DNA from: Dermatemys mawii | Taxonomy: Eukaryota > Chordata > Testudines > Dermatemydidae | NCBI GenBank assembly: GCA_007922305.1 | Contig: ML677365.1 | Location: 20,021,363 to 20,085,362, forward strand | Length of the DNA: 64,000 nucleotides | Direction: 5' to 3' | Shown here: in pieces, positions 23,701 through 35,400 of the stretch | How positions within the stretch are numbered: position 1 is the stretch's first letter | How the letters are laid out: each line of letters starts with the position of its first letter | Notes under the pieces: generated by a model | What the model was told of the DNA's origin: nothing | Database searches by the model: none | Seen by the model: the letters and a program-made list of their open reading frames with translations, nothing else | Position numbers and translations under genes: made by a program

Positions 23701-25374
23701 GTGTCGTGGTCACTATTATTATCTTCAGATGAATCTTTACAAAAATACAAAGTATTATTCTCCTGTTTCATCTGGTGGCATGGAGCATGACATCCGCACA
23801 TCACAGATATCAGCACAGCATGTATTAGTCATGCTGATTTAAGCAGAAGAGAGTGTTCTTTGGGAGCCGTCAGTGATTCTGCCCTGCAAAATGATTACAC
23901 AATGCACAAAATCGACACCACTAATAGAGTCCTTCTCTCTCTAAAGGGAAAGTGTGTTCCCAAGGACTATGCCCTCCCATTCTCTCCCAAACAAGATCTT
24001 CATGAAGGTCACTGGTGTCTCACTCCCCTCCCTGGAGATGAAGAATGCATTTTAGTTTCTTGAAGCTGCAGTTTCACTGGGTACTTGGAGGGCATTTCTA
24101 GGCTGAGGAAGTATTCTGTTCATCTTATCACATATTTCACAGACAAAGTTGCACAAAGAAATTAACACACAAGGCACTGAGTAACAGTGACATTGTGATA
24201 CATCTGACCCAGGCAAGGCTTTTCAAAGTTAAGGCTGATACTGCTTAACTCATCTTCTTATGCCTTGGCAATATAATCATTGTAATTAAAAACAGGACAA
24301 ATCTATTAGCTCACTGAATCCATCCTGTTGGAAACTTTATGTAGTGTTCCCCAAAAGAGGATGTTTACAGATATTAAACCAATATTAGTCTGGACCTTAG
24401 CCAAAAAGGCCAAGGAAAAAATGCAGCACATATTGTATTAGAAGTCAAGTATAAATAACTCCACTGCAATCAAAGGAAGCAGCTAAAGAAGCTTTGTATT
24501 TAATATTTCTTGCTTCAGACAATTTGTGTCAAACTGAATTTTAAAAAGAAATTATTTTAAAATCAAATTAACCCAATGTCTCTCTGAAGTGCCTATGCAC
24601 TAAGAAAATACAACAGAAAGATTGATCAGGCAGTTAGTTATTCATGGCATTACTTATTTAATAGGACAGTTGAGACCTATGATGTAAATGTGCATTTAGA
24701 ACATATTTAGTATGTATACCACGTGTGTGCAGTGCAAAGCAGATGCTCTTGTCCATGTGAAAGAACAGAATTTCAGCATTCAATCAATGTTCCATCTACG
24801 TCTGTTTCCTCATTTTTGATAATGTAATAAAAGTGGAATTCTCTCACAGCTCGAGTGATCACATTCTATAAGACTGACCTACCTGGAAACTGTGGAGGAC
24901 GGAGTCCTTTCGCAGCTTCTATTCCATGCCCCCTAAATGGGGTTCCTAGTCACTGAATCTGTATATGCACAGATTTGGTAGTTTGTTCCCTAGCCTATCC
25001 TCAATGCCCTCCTTCTTGTTTGTGTTTTCAGAGAGGTGTGGTGAATCCTCCTTTCACTCAGCCTATGCTCACTACTATCTGCACAGCATTACCATACTGG
25101 TTCCATGACACACCGTCTGTCTGCAATGAATTTCATTTGAAGTGAGTACACCATATTATGAGATAAAGTTCTTGAGAAATGTTTTTTGGTGCTCCACCTA
25201 TGCCTCATGGAAATGTAAATATCACAAAAATATTCTATTTAGAAAAAATTCTACTTGAGTTTTTTGTATTTGTTAACTTGTTCTTTACTCCTAGGCAACA
25301 AATTGTATAAAAACAGTCTTTGCTCTTTAAATATGTGACTGTTCCTGCTTATTATTCTCACCTGAAACAATTCT

Positions 25375-25500
25375 GGACCCAATGCAGAAAGGCACTTAAC
25401 CACATTCTCAACTTTCAACATATGAACAGTCCCAATGAAATCAATAGGACTGCTCGTGCTCACATTTAGGCACATGCTTTAAGCACTTTCCAGAACAAGG
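25375..25500. repeat. Palindrome-type bird/reptile repeat, second copy
   Basis: TTCTGGACCCAATGCAGAAAGGC and GCACTTAACCACATTC on the left pair with TTTAGGCACATGCTTTAAGCAC on the right, with TCCCAATGAAATCAATAGGACTG in the middle. This is the same general family as 8296-8425. Confidence 0.5.
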
Positions 25501-26080
25501 GACACTGTTTGTAACATTATAATTAATTGCAAAGGACAGGTTTATGACATTAACAGAAGATAATAACTTTAGGGGAGGAAGATTTAAAAATGCCTATTTC
25601 AATCTAAAAACATCCAAAGAGATCAGAAAGCAGGGAAGAAAAGAAACCACAAAAATAAAACATCTAAGAATTGTTTCTATATAGAATGTTTAATCAAAGT
25701 TCTCCATGAGGCATAAGTACCTCTTTAAAAATTAAAATTGTTTTATCCAAAAAAAATCTTAAAATTGGCAATCTTTCTTTTTCATTTTTAGAGCACTCAT
25801 ATATATTTGCTCCTGTGCTAGGACATTTGTATGCCAACTTACAAATTTCTGAAAAACTCAATTTATAATGGCAATGAAAGAATATATAAAGAATCACTTT
25901 GACACATCTCCATATATTTCTTTGAAGCTTTAAAATTTGATCCTAAATTCTCACAAATTTTCATAATAATTTCACTTTAGAACATAACAAGACATCTGTC
26001 AAAGAAGCCACAATACAATGTCTGTTTACAATTTACACTATAAAACTCTGCGTCATATTTAAACAATGTCATTGGTTTAA

Positions 26081-26086
26081 TTTATT
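26081..26086 (-). terminator. Candidate LRRC69 polyadenylation signal
   Basis: TTTATT on the plus strand gives AATAAA on the minus strand about 230 bases past the LRRC69 stop codon. It is the first canonical hexamer noticed downstream; use is not demonstrable from sequence alone. Confidence 0.4.
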
Positions 26087-26314
26087 CACTTTTAGAAGCT
26101 GTGTTAAGTCTGCCAAAAAACATCAGAATCACACAGTTGTGCAGAATAATTATGTATATGGAGATCATTTCTTTGTAATTCATTCTCTCTCCATAATATA
26201 TTTTACATTGAGAACAGACACATTACTGGATTCTAAGCACTAGCTCTTGGTTAATAGTAAACAATGCCGAAGAGGGCAATCTGATTGATGCTCTGAGTGA
26301 ATTCCTTGCCTGCT

Positions 26315-26425
26315 CTATGGTACAGCAATTCCAAAGAATCCATGGCCAGGATGGTTAAAGCATTTGTAAGAGCACAGCAATGTCCTTACAGGCAAGAGGT
26401 GTACATTTCTGCTTATCTTCATTTT
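26315..26425 (-). CDS. LRRC69: LRRC69 exon 8 (terminal coding exon)
   Basis: Acceptor TTTGTTTTTAAAG, then 36 codons beginning KMKISRN and the stop TAG at 26317-26315. It contains LLCSYKCF with the second cysteine pair (C329, C333) and ends FGIAVP. The incoming phase is 0, matching exon 7. Confidence 0.92.
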   Translation of the reverse strand, partial: KMKISRNVHLLPVRTLLCSYKCFNHPGHGFFGIAVP

Positions 26426-29400
26426 CTTTAAAAACAAATAAAATTCAATGTAAAAATTGCAAAAATAGAAAATATTTCTATACTACATACACAATTAAGG
26501 CAGAACTGTAACACTGTTGTTTGATATTACTCAATAAAGTTGTCTCATAAGAAACTAACAACTCCCAGTTTTCTGACCACCCTGTAAATGAAGTAAGTAA
26601 TTCTTCTAAGGTCTGATACTGCAGGCCTTCTACAGGCAAAATCACATTAAAGTTTTAGCTTGAAGAGTAATTTTAAAATTGATATCCTTGGGGCCATCTT
26701 TTGTGCCTGCTGCAGCACTGAGCACATTAATAAAAACAAATGAACGGAAGTTTTGCCAGCGTAAAGACAGCAAGATAGGTGCTAATGCAGTCTAAAAATC
26801 TAGCATGAAAATGGGTCAACAGGAGGAGACTGTGGAAAATTTACTGATTTTTTGCTTTTGTTTTCTAAATGTAATTGAAAATCAAGACATTATACCAAGA
26901 AAAGGAGGTGATAAAAGACACTGAGAGCTTTGCCTCTTCCACCCTGTCTAAATTAAGCAAGCATTTAAGAAATGGAGCTATACTGGTTATCCACAGACCT
27001 CTCAAAGTTCAATGACTTGAGAAATACAGGGATCTACTACTACTACTATATTACTTGAAGTGTGATATTACAGTATAGCATAGAGGCCGCAACTGAGATC
27101 AGACCTCACTGTGCCAGGCACTGTCTGTACACATAGTAAAATATAGTCCCCACTTGGAATAGCACACAGATCTAAACAGACAATGGATAGGAGGGGAAAC
27201 TGAAGCATGGTGACTTATCTAAGTCACATAGCAGGTCAGTGGCAGAACCTCCCCAGTCCCAGTCCATAGCCCCATCCATTGGAAGACCATCCAGGACACA
27301 AGAGTTTCTCTTTTAATAATTCAAAATAATGTTACGTTATTTATAATATTCATTTTTAATTTTAAACTTTTTCCCCTGCCCTTAACCATAGTTAACACAT
27401 TCACAGACTTCAATGGCTTGTTGGGTCCTAGATGTGTAGTTATTTGTAAAATGGCTGTGTTAGTTCTGAATTTGCAGCTTAATAAAATTCTAATAATTTT
27501 ATTGTAGTTTTTCAAGTCATTTTCATTACTACAGAAATTAGCTAAATAAATGATGACATGATGAAAGACTGTACCTTAAATTGGTTAAACAACCTTGTCC
27601 TGGTTAGTTATACAAGAAGCCAACCAACCTGATGTCTCCTGTAATAATGCCCATAATGAACATTCCAGCTAAATGAGTTTTATTTCTCTATTCCAGAATC
27701 TTATGTTTTTTTGTGGAGAGTTGGGGGTTTTTAACAGCTATATATTTGTGCTGTCTAAATTTATCTGTAGGGCCAAATTTTCAAATCAGACACTAAATTA
27801 TGTGGCAGTAAACCAACATAAGAAGGGCCATATTGGGTCAGACCCAAGGTCCATCAGCCCAGTATCCTGTCTTCCAACAGTGGCCAATGTCAGTCACTCA
27901 GAGGGAACGAACAGAATGAATGAACTAGCTTGCCAATACAAATGCAGGGGTTTACAGGTTCAAGTACTGTATCAAGTATGAATTGAAAAATCTGGACCCT
28001 GTAGTTTTACCTTCATAGTTTAATTGGAAGCTTAATGGATTCAAAAACCCAAACAGAGCTCAGCAGTTTAGTTACATTTACATAATAATAATCTATATGT
28101 ATTCATGTAATCTCAGGTCAACTCCACGAAGAAGTTCAGAGACAGCATGCGCTAGCGGCTTTGAGCAAGGGACTGGGTATCTGGTGACCTGACTATATCC
28201 CTCACTCTCTGCCAGTGCTGTGTAACTTTAGACAATGGTTCACTAGCAATATATGATGCAACAAGGAGGCAGAGCTGTCAGAAAAGCAGTACATTTAATA
28301 AAGCTGTTTCCAAGAAAACATACTTAGAATTTTGCTCTTTCTATCTATACCACATGCAGAAGCAACCCATAGACCTATACTCAGATCCCCAGCTTCTAGT
28401 TCCTCCTGAAATCCAATTCTCTTTCTCCGGGACAACTCATCAGACTACAGACTAGTCATTTAACCTTTCCAGCCTTATCTGCTCTAGCAAAATTAGCACC
28501 CATTTTCCTAAACTGCTAGTGTGGACAAGCCTCAGGATTGTTTACAGCATGCTATGACAATCAGGTCTGAACATGAGTATACACGTTATTCGTCATTCAG
28601 AAATAAATAATAAAAAGATGATGACATATGATACTTGGCAAGCTTGCTTCTAAATAGAGGGTCAAATGATCAAAATAGAGGTTTTATACTTACATAAACA
28701 ATGATGTCTCCATTATCAGTTCTAGGTTCAAATGCTAGTACACTCATAAAATGATTGTATCCATGTACTTAAGAGACAGACTGAGTTCCACTTGAAAATT
28801 TGCATTATATTATTCATGCCAACCAACATCCCTTTAAAAGGCCAATTGGATTTTTTTTCTCAAAGTTTAGATCTGAGTTGCTATTCCCATTTGATAAGCA
28901 GCTGCTCATTCACAAGGGTCTGCTTTAGGGAATTCAATATATCAACAAGCGTGCATATATTTTCTGCACTGGGCGATGTGCAAATCACATCCTGGAGGGC
29001 AACTCATGACTCAAGAGATCACCGCACTGGGTCTTTCCTGTTTGTTGATGTAATAAAATTACTTAATTTTGGTCTAAAAGACATGACAATGTCCTCTTAA
29101 GTAATAAATATCTTGTAAGCAGATAATTTAGAATAATAGTTGTTGTGGTAGAGATGTGCAGTGTGACGGAAGTTGATTTTCATACTATAGACAGAATCCC
29201 ATCTCTTACCTGCCCATGAATATTACCATCTGACCAGAAAAACTAGAAAAATAAAATGGTAATGGAGTTAAAAAGAGCAATAGATGTAAAGCAGGAGAGC
29301 AGAGTATTTGAGAAGTTACTAAAGACTTTCAAGGCCTGGTTATCAATGTTTTTGAATAAAAGAGAACAAATCCTAATGCAGCTATGCAGATGAAATAAAA

Positions 29401-32400
29401 TACTGTATATGTACTATTAGTGAACTTTGTTCATAACAAGAACAATCATGGTTAATTAGGAATTCTGTATAATTTGTCCTCCTTTTGTGTGTAAATTATA
29501 TATAGCAATAAACAAATACAAAGCTATAACATACACAAATACAATACTACAGTTTTGTGACTTGGTCTATTGTAGTTGTCAACTTTAACTGCTGACCTTA
29601 TCATGTCTAACTCAAACACATAATTTTAGCTCTTAAGCAAGTCTTTTATGCAGTAAATCATGAGTAGAATTAACAACATCAATTAAGGTGATGTATGCTT
29701 TCCTGCTGCTAGCTAACTGTGTTACTGAAAGGAATTTTAGTTATAAAATTGCATTTATTTTTCCATAATACTGATCATCCAAGTCACACTCATTTAGAGG
29801 AAGGTGTAGTTATTTTGATATGTTTTGAGAGCAGTTTTTAATTATATTACATCATTTAATGCAGGGTTGAAAGTTCATTGTCCAACACAAAAGTAGTTTA
29901 TTCCCTAAACTCCATGACTTGAAGAGGATACAGGGAAAAGTTAAGATAAACAACAAAAAAGAAATGAAATGTTTATATATGTATGCATGAACACATACAT
30001 ATCCTGAGGGCTAGCTGGCTCAGGGAATTGCTAATGGAATTCAGAGCCTTTTACTTCTCAGTCACTGGCTTCATTACGGCCAAAGTCAGTAAAAACTGAA
30101 AGCTGTTACTACAACCAAGGTGATGGCCTATGTGAAATTAGTTTGTTGGTCCAAGTCCTGTTCCTAATGGAAAAGGTCCATTTTTATTTTTATTTTAATT
30201 TTTTTTTTTTTTTTTTTGTAATATGGTTGGAACTCTTGCAGGCAGTCTAAGGGCTTGTCTTCACTACCCGCCAGATCGGCAGGTACTGATCAATCTTTCG
30301 GGGATCAATTTATCGCTTCTCATCTAGATCCCCAAAGGAGCTCCCCATTGACTCCAATACTCCAGCTCGCTGAGAGGAGTAAGTGGAGTTGATGGGGAGT
30401 GTGCTGCCGCCTTGAGGATGCCAGGTAAGTCTACCTAAGATGCACCAACTTCAGTTACACTATTCAGGTAGCGTAAGTTGCGTATCTTAAGTTGACTCCT
30501 CCCATGCTAGTTTAGACCTGACCTGGAGAGCCTAAGGACTGTATGGACAGAGAATGCATTACCCCCTCTTCTTTCTGAGTTCTTTTCAGAGAAGGTTTGA
30601 GGCACACTAACACAGAGGTTTATGTGTAATAGAGTTGGTGGCTGTAGTTTAGCTACAAGTGGGTGGTAAAGCATTTCAGTAAAGTATTTGATACTGTATT
30701 ACAAAATGTGTCATGAGAACATAATCCAAATTTGTTGGGATGATAGTTCTGTCATGCAGATTGAAAACTGGTTGAGATAAAGAGTTAAAAAAAGACAGTG
30801 TATTGGCTAAGTGAGGTGACTAGCGGTATGCAGCAAAGGTCAGTGTTACTAGATCCAGTCTTATTTAATCTCCTTCCCACTATCTAGAAGAGGAAGAAAA
30901 TAGCATGTTCATAAAATTTGCAATTGCAAAGAGGTGCAATGCCATTGAAGAGAGAGAAAAAATACAGAGAGACAGAAAATAAAAACAAAAATAAAATGAA
31001 ATTCAAGCAAAAAAGCCAAGAGGGGAGGGAAGGAGGAAAAGCTTTCCATTTGCGGCAAAAATTAACTCCTTAGGAAGGAAGTGATTACCACTGCTATGTA
31101 ATATTTCTGTTAAAGGAGAGCTTCTGGGCAGGTATGACACAAGAAAGGCTTGGGGCCAACCAGATAGGTTCTTATGCAACAACTTGAGCAGCCCCTAGTC
31201 TAGTGCAGATACAAGACAACCAACTGCTGTAGACTAGTGGAGATGTTTTGCAGTAGAATGATTTACGTGCAAACATTCAAAGAGCTAAATATTATATCTT
31301 GGCTAAAAAATGAACCAGAGAGGGTAAGCGTGGAACACAAGCCTTTTCAAACACTCAAACTGAATCAACACAGAGGTGATTAAGTGTTACTGAATATAGT
31401 ACAAAAGGGAATATACTTGGGGCTGCTCTAATCTATGATGGATCGCTGTGGAACTCAAAGGCCACCCAGCAGCCAGGGATTGAAAGACAACAGAACAACC
31501 CTGGACATACTCCTGCACTTCACCAGTACTTGCAAGAGAAGGGAGGATAGCTGCCAGCTATACAGCAATTCTACTTCAGTTGGGGGAATCCTCCAACAGA
31601 TTTGGTGGTTCTGCGGTCACTTTGAACTGCCAGATGAGAACAAATGAGAGATTATCTTCAATTAAAAAGAAGACATTTCTTCAAATCCCTTGGAATATTA
31701 TGGTTGTGTCATAAAGCATCTACAGGTTTTTTCATTTAACCATGGTCTTCCCTTAAGTGTGTCTCTTCCTGGTGCCTATTTTCCACTCTATTCTATATAG
31801 GTTCTTATACCACACTCATCGCTGTAGGATCTGAGTACCTTCCAGTAGTGTATTACACATATGTCACATGTTGTTTGTCCTGTCATCCTCTCCCCAGAGG
31901 GAGATGCATATGCATTAGAGTGTCTTAGTTTGGTAGGTCGGGTTTTATTTTTTGTTTGGGGTTTTTGTTTTAGTTTTTAAATATAAATGTATCTGTTGCT
32001 CTGTGTTTATATTACAGAAGGTGCATGGACCAAGAAAGGCTGCTTGCATTTGGAGTGGAAAGTAGTGAGGTTTGTGATGGTCCGTAGTTGTTGGGGGAGT
32101 TCATTACGGCATCAGGAAATGCAGAAAAGTTTACAGTGAAAGAGATTTCACAGAGGGCACACACTGCAAGGTTCCAAGCCCTTTTTTTCCTGGCAGCGCT
32201 TAGCACACCAAAGGATGATACTCAATGTACAAGTTGAAATGGTATCCACAAAGACTCTTATCTTCAAATGACCAAATCACTATGGAGCAACATAATCCTG
32301 CAACCATGGGTTAGACAGACTATGGATTCAGTGCTGCCTTCACACATGCAGCTCTAGGCCATATTGTAAAGGAATCATTTCTTGTGAATGTGAACCCATT

Positions 32401-35400
32401 CTTACATGATTTTTCAGCTCAGAGATCTTCAAGTAAAGAGGAAACAACTGCACATGAGTTTATTTTATGCTACTACCTATTTTCGGGCAGGATCAAGACC
32501 TATAATTTTAGGAGAAATTCATAAAAAGGTGATTTACCTGTCTGACACTCACAAAACGTACACATTCCAGCCATATATTCAGGAATCCTTGCCCGCACTG
32601 AGCACACTCTTGTTTTTTGGAAAGTATATTGCATGCTTCCAAGTTCTGTTTTAATGCAATATGTAGAATGGAGTCCTCTTTGGTTAACTGACTGAAAATA
32701 AATCTTGCCGCTATTTCCTGGATAATTTAACAGATACAGAATACAACTCTTGAAATATTTTCACAATATGTGGTATTAGGTCAAAATAGATACTGTTTTG
32801 CCATCTAAAACTGAATGATGACTAATCCCAACACTGGAAATCATGTTTTCCACCTAAATACCAATTAGCAGTTAGAACAATAGTGAACTATGGGTACCGC
32901 CAGTGTAATTAACCGCACTGTCCATAATGTCATTGCCATTATTTGCACTGCAGCTTTGCCATTGCTATTCCGTTCATTAACTCTATGCTGCTAAATAAAT
33001 TAGCTGCCACCTGAACTTGCCTTCACATTTCTCGCTTTCTTTCTCCCCTTTTCATCTTGTTCTTCTTTCCCACACTGCAAATCCCTCTCATATCCTGCAG
33101 TGCTGTCATATGCATGACCCTTCCACCTCCATTAGCAGTGTCAGTTCAGTTTTGCACAAAAAAGAATTAAAGCATTTTTTAAAATTACTGTTTATAAAAA
33201 AAATTATTTATAAACTGCAAAGAAAATCTACAAAAAAAACAAAAACAAAAAAACAACCCACCAAAGCCATCAAGCAGTTGTTTTATCTTATTTACATTAT
33301 TCTTGTCCTCTCTTTTCCTAGCTTCCCCCCTTCCCCCAAATCATTTGTCATTGTGATTATTTTAAAATTTAGATTGCACATTTTTCTGGGCAAGGACTGT
33401 CTTATTGTTCCCCATGTGGTCATGCACATCTCTGGCACTGTATAAATCACCACTTAACTTACAATATTTTCTATTGTCTACATTCAACTTAAATGTAATG
33501 CATATGATATACGCTTAAAATACTTCCCAAATTTTGTTCAAGTATTGCATTCTTAGAACAATCCTGACAAAGGCAGAACTCTCACTGAATTTCAGTGGGG
33601 ATTCTGGAGGAGCAAAATGTACTAGAGCAAGCTGTAAATCATTACTTTGTTCACATAATGCTCAGTCTAAAAGCATTTTCCAGATACTTATATACAAGCG
33701 TATCAAAGAAGAAATCTGACCAAAACTGCAGCATATTTGTCTGGGGAAAAAATTAATGTGGACTTGAAAATCTAACTGGCCAGTCCTCAGTCATAAGATT
33801 ATTCTCTTTAAAGCTGTGCCTTTAAGACTAAGTACACTTGTTTTTTTCCCCCAAGAAATAGACTTACAACTTGATTTTAATGTATAAGAATTTTACAGAA
33901 CTGTTAATTTCCCAACCATTCTTGCATTATTAATGTTCTTAGTGCTGCTGAATGGACAGCATACATGACTTTTCAGCACCATCTCATAAAAGCATGAGTT
34001 TTAGGGACACAAAAGCATTTCAATCCATCATTATGCAGAGGAAGTACAAGTCAATGTATTAGAATCCTGATAATCAACAAGCAAAATGAGCATTATCAAT
34101 AGATAATGTATTCTGAGAATACATGGTCTCTCTCCCTCTGTTTCAGATTTAGTATTTGAAAAAGCTGGATTTTGGAAAATTATGGTTATTTTATGAATGG
34201 ACTTGATGGACTAAAACTATATTAAGACTTCCCTAGACCACAGATCCCTCAGTGGGGCGCAGAGAAACCTTCGAGGGTGCACAGTGGAGCTGGGGCTAGC
34301 CCCGAAGGGTGGTGGGAGGAAGTGCCACCCGGCCCCTCCCTGGCCCCAGCTCTGCTCCTTTTCCACCCACAGCCATGTCCCCAGATCCTGGCCCGTCCCC
34401 AGTCTTGGCATGGGTCTGCTCCCGTCCCCACCCTTGGATCTGTCCCCTGCCCCACTCCCAGTTACATCCCCAGCCTCGGCCCCTTTGCCGCCCCCTATCT
34501 CCCCCCAGCCGTGGCCCTACTCCCAGCCCCTGGCTGGCACTAACAGGAGTAAGGAGAGGCGCAACTCTCAAAAGTTTGGGGACAACTTCTGTGTAACAAA
34601 GGCTGATAAGAGCCAGAAAGTAGTTTAAATATGGCTGGCAAGCTGCAGTTACACACGAACACTCAAGGTGTGGCTTGCATGCTGGAAAGCTGTTTTTGAG
34701 CAACCCAAGTGGGAATTCCCTCATCAAAACATTGTAAGGCAGCCAAAGTTGCAGGGCAAGGATAGCACAGCTGCTCAATAGTCTACATTGTTCAAGTCCT
34801 TGAAATTTTTACTGAAGTTAAGCATTGCAGCTTAATTACTTTGATTTATAGACCTTTGTTAATGTTCTGTTAGTCTTTGAAATCCTTGATGACAAGGATT
34901 ATTCTGCTACTAAATTGAAATGGTAAGCAAATTTGTAGTGTAACTCTTCTGATAGGTGGAGTTGGCAGTCCCAAGGTCTGGGTTCAAACAAGACTGGCTG
35001 TTCTACAAGAGAGGTCCTGTGCCTAGAGTATTATTTAAGACACATGAGAGTTAGAGATTATCAAAATCTCTGCATTTAAGATCTAATACAGTGGAAACTA
35101 TTAAAATAATGATTAAAAAAACTGTCCTCTATTTATAAACAGGAATGATTTTATCCACATGCATTTAATTCTGATGTTCCTGTATTCAACTCAACTGCTC
35201 TCAAGGTGTGGAGGGACGTGACAGGCCCTTTGCTTGGAATGTGACAGCCAAAACTTTACAGTTCTATTAATTGGTTCCACCACAAAGAATCTGCTCTTGT
35301 TGGAGGTAAAAACTAATTAATCTTATCTTACCTACAAGAAGAGTAAATCATACAGGTGCTTTAGCCTTGAGCACATTGTGCAATAATCAAAAACAAACTC

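Larger units (their letters stand above)
6769..26314. other. Region between LRRC69 and SLC26A7 coding exons
   Basis: No protein-coding exon was recognised in these 19.5 kb. The 3' UTR of LRRC69 and the promoter with first non-coding exon(s) of SLC26A7 must lie here, but nothing in the sequence fixes their positions. The repeats found are listed separately. Stretches in which I see nothing definable: 6769-7960, 8430-9350, 10820-11290, 11370-12200, 12980-13880, 14780-15300, 16420-17010, 17820-20200 and 22300-25370. Between about 20200 and 21870 the sequence is moderately C/T-rich and looks like decayed repeat, possibly LTR-derived, without termini that I can define. Confidence 0.5.
26426..32537 (-). 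other. LRRC69: LRRC69 intron 7 (6.1 kb)
   Basis: Holds a MIR/L2-like fragment (about 27050-27300), a CR1 fragment (27815-27910), a MIR-like SINE (28145-28265), a possible cryptic microexon (29210-29242), a poly-T run and a family A MITE (30251-30524). Other stretches are AT-rich with nothing recognised, including 30525-32010. At 32012-32206 a minus-strand open frame exists but shows no family match. Confidence 0.8.

Noticed and set aside
32012..32206. Minus-strand frame containing CALCEISF, superficially like the cysteine motif of LRRC69
   Set aside because: The true exon with ECAQCGQGF and WLECVRFV was found at 32717-32538; this frame lacks splice sites in the right phase and the rest of the motif.
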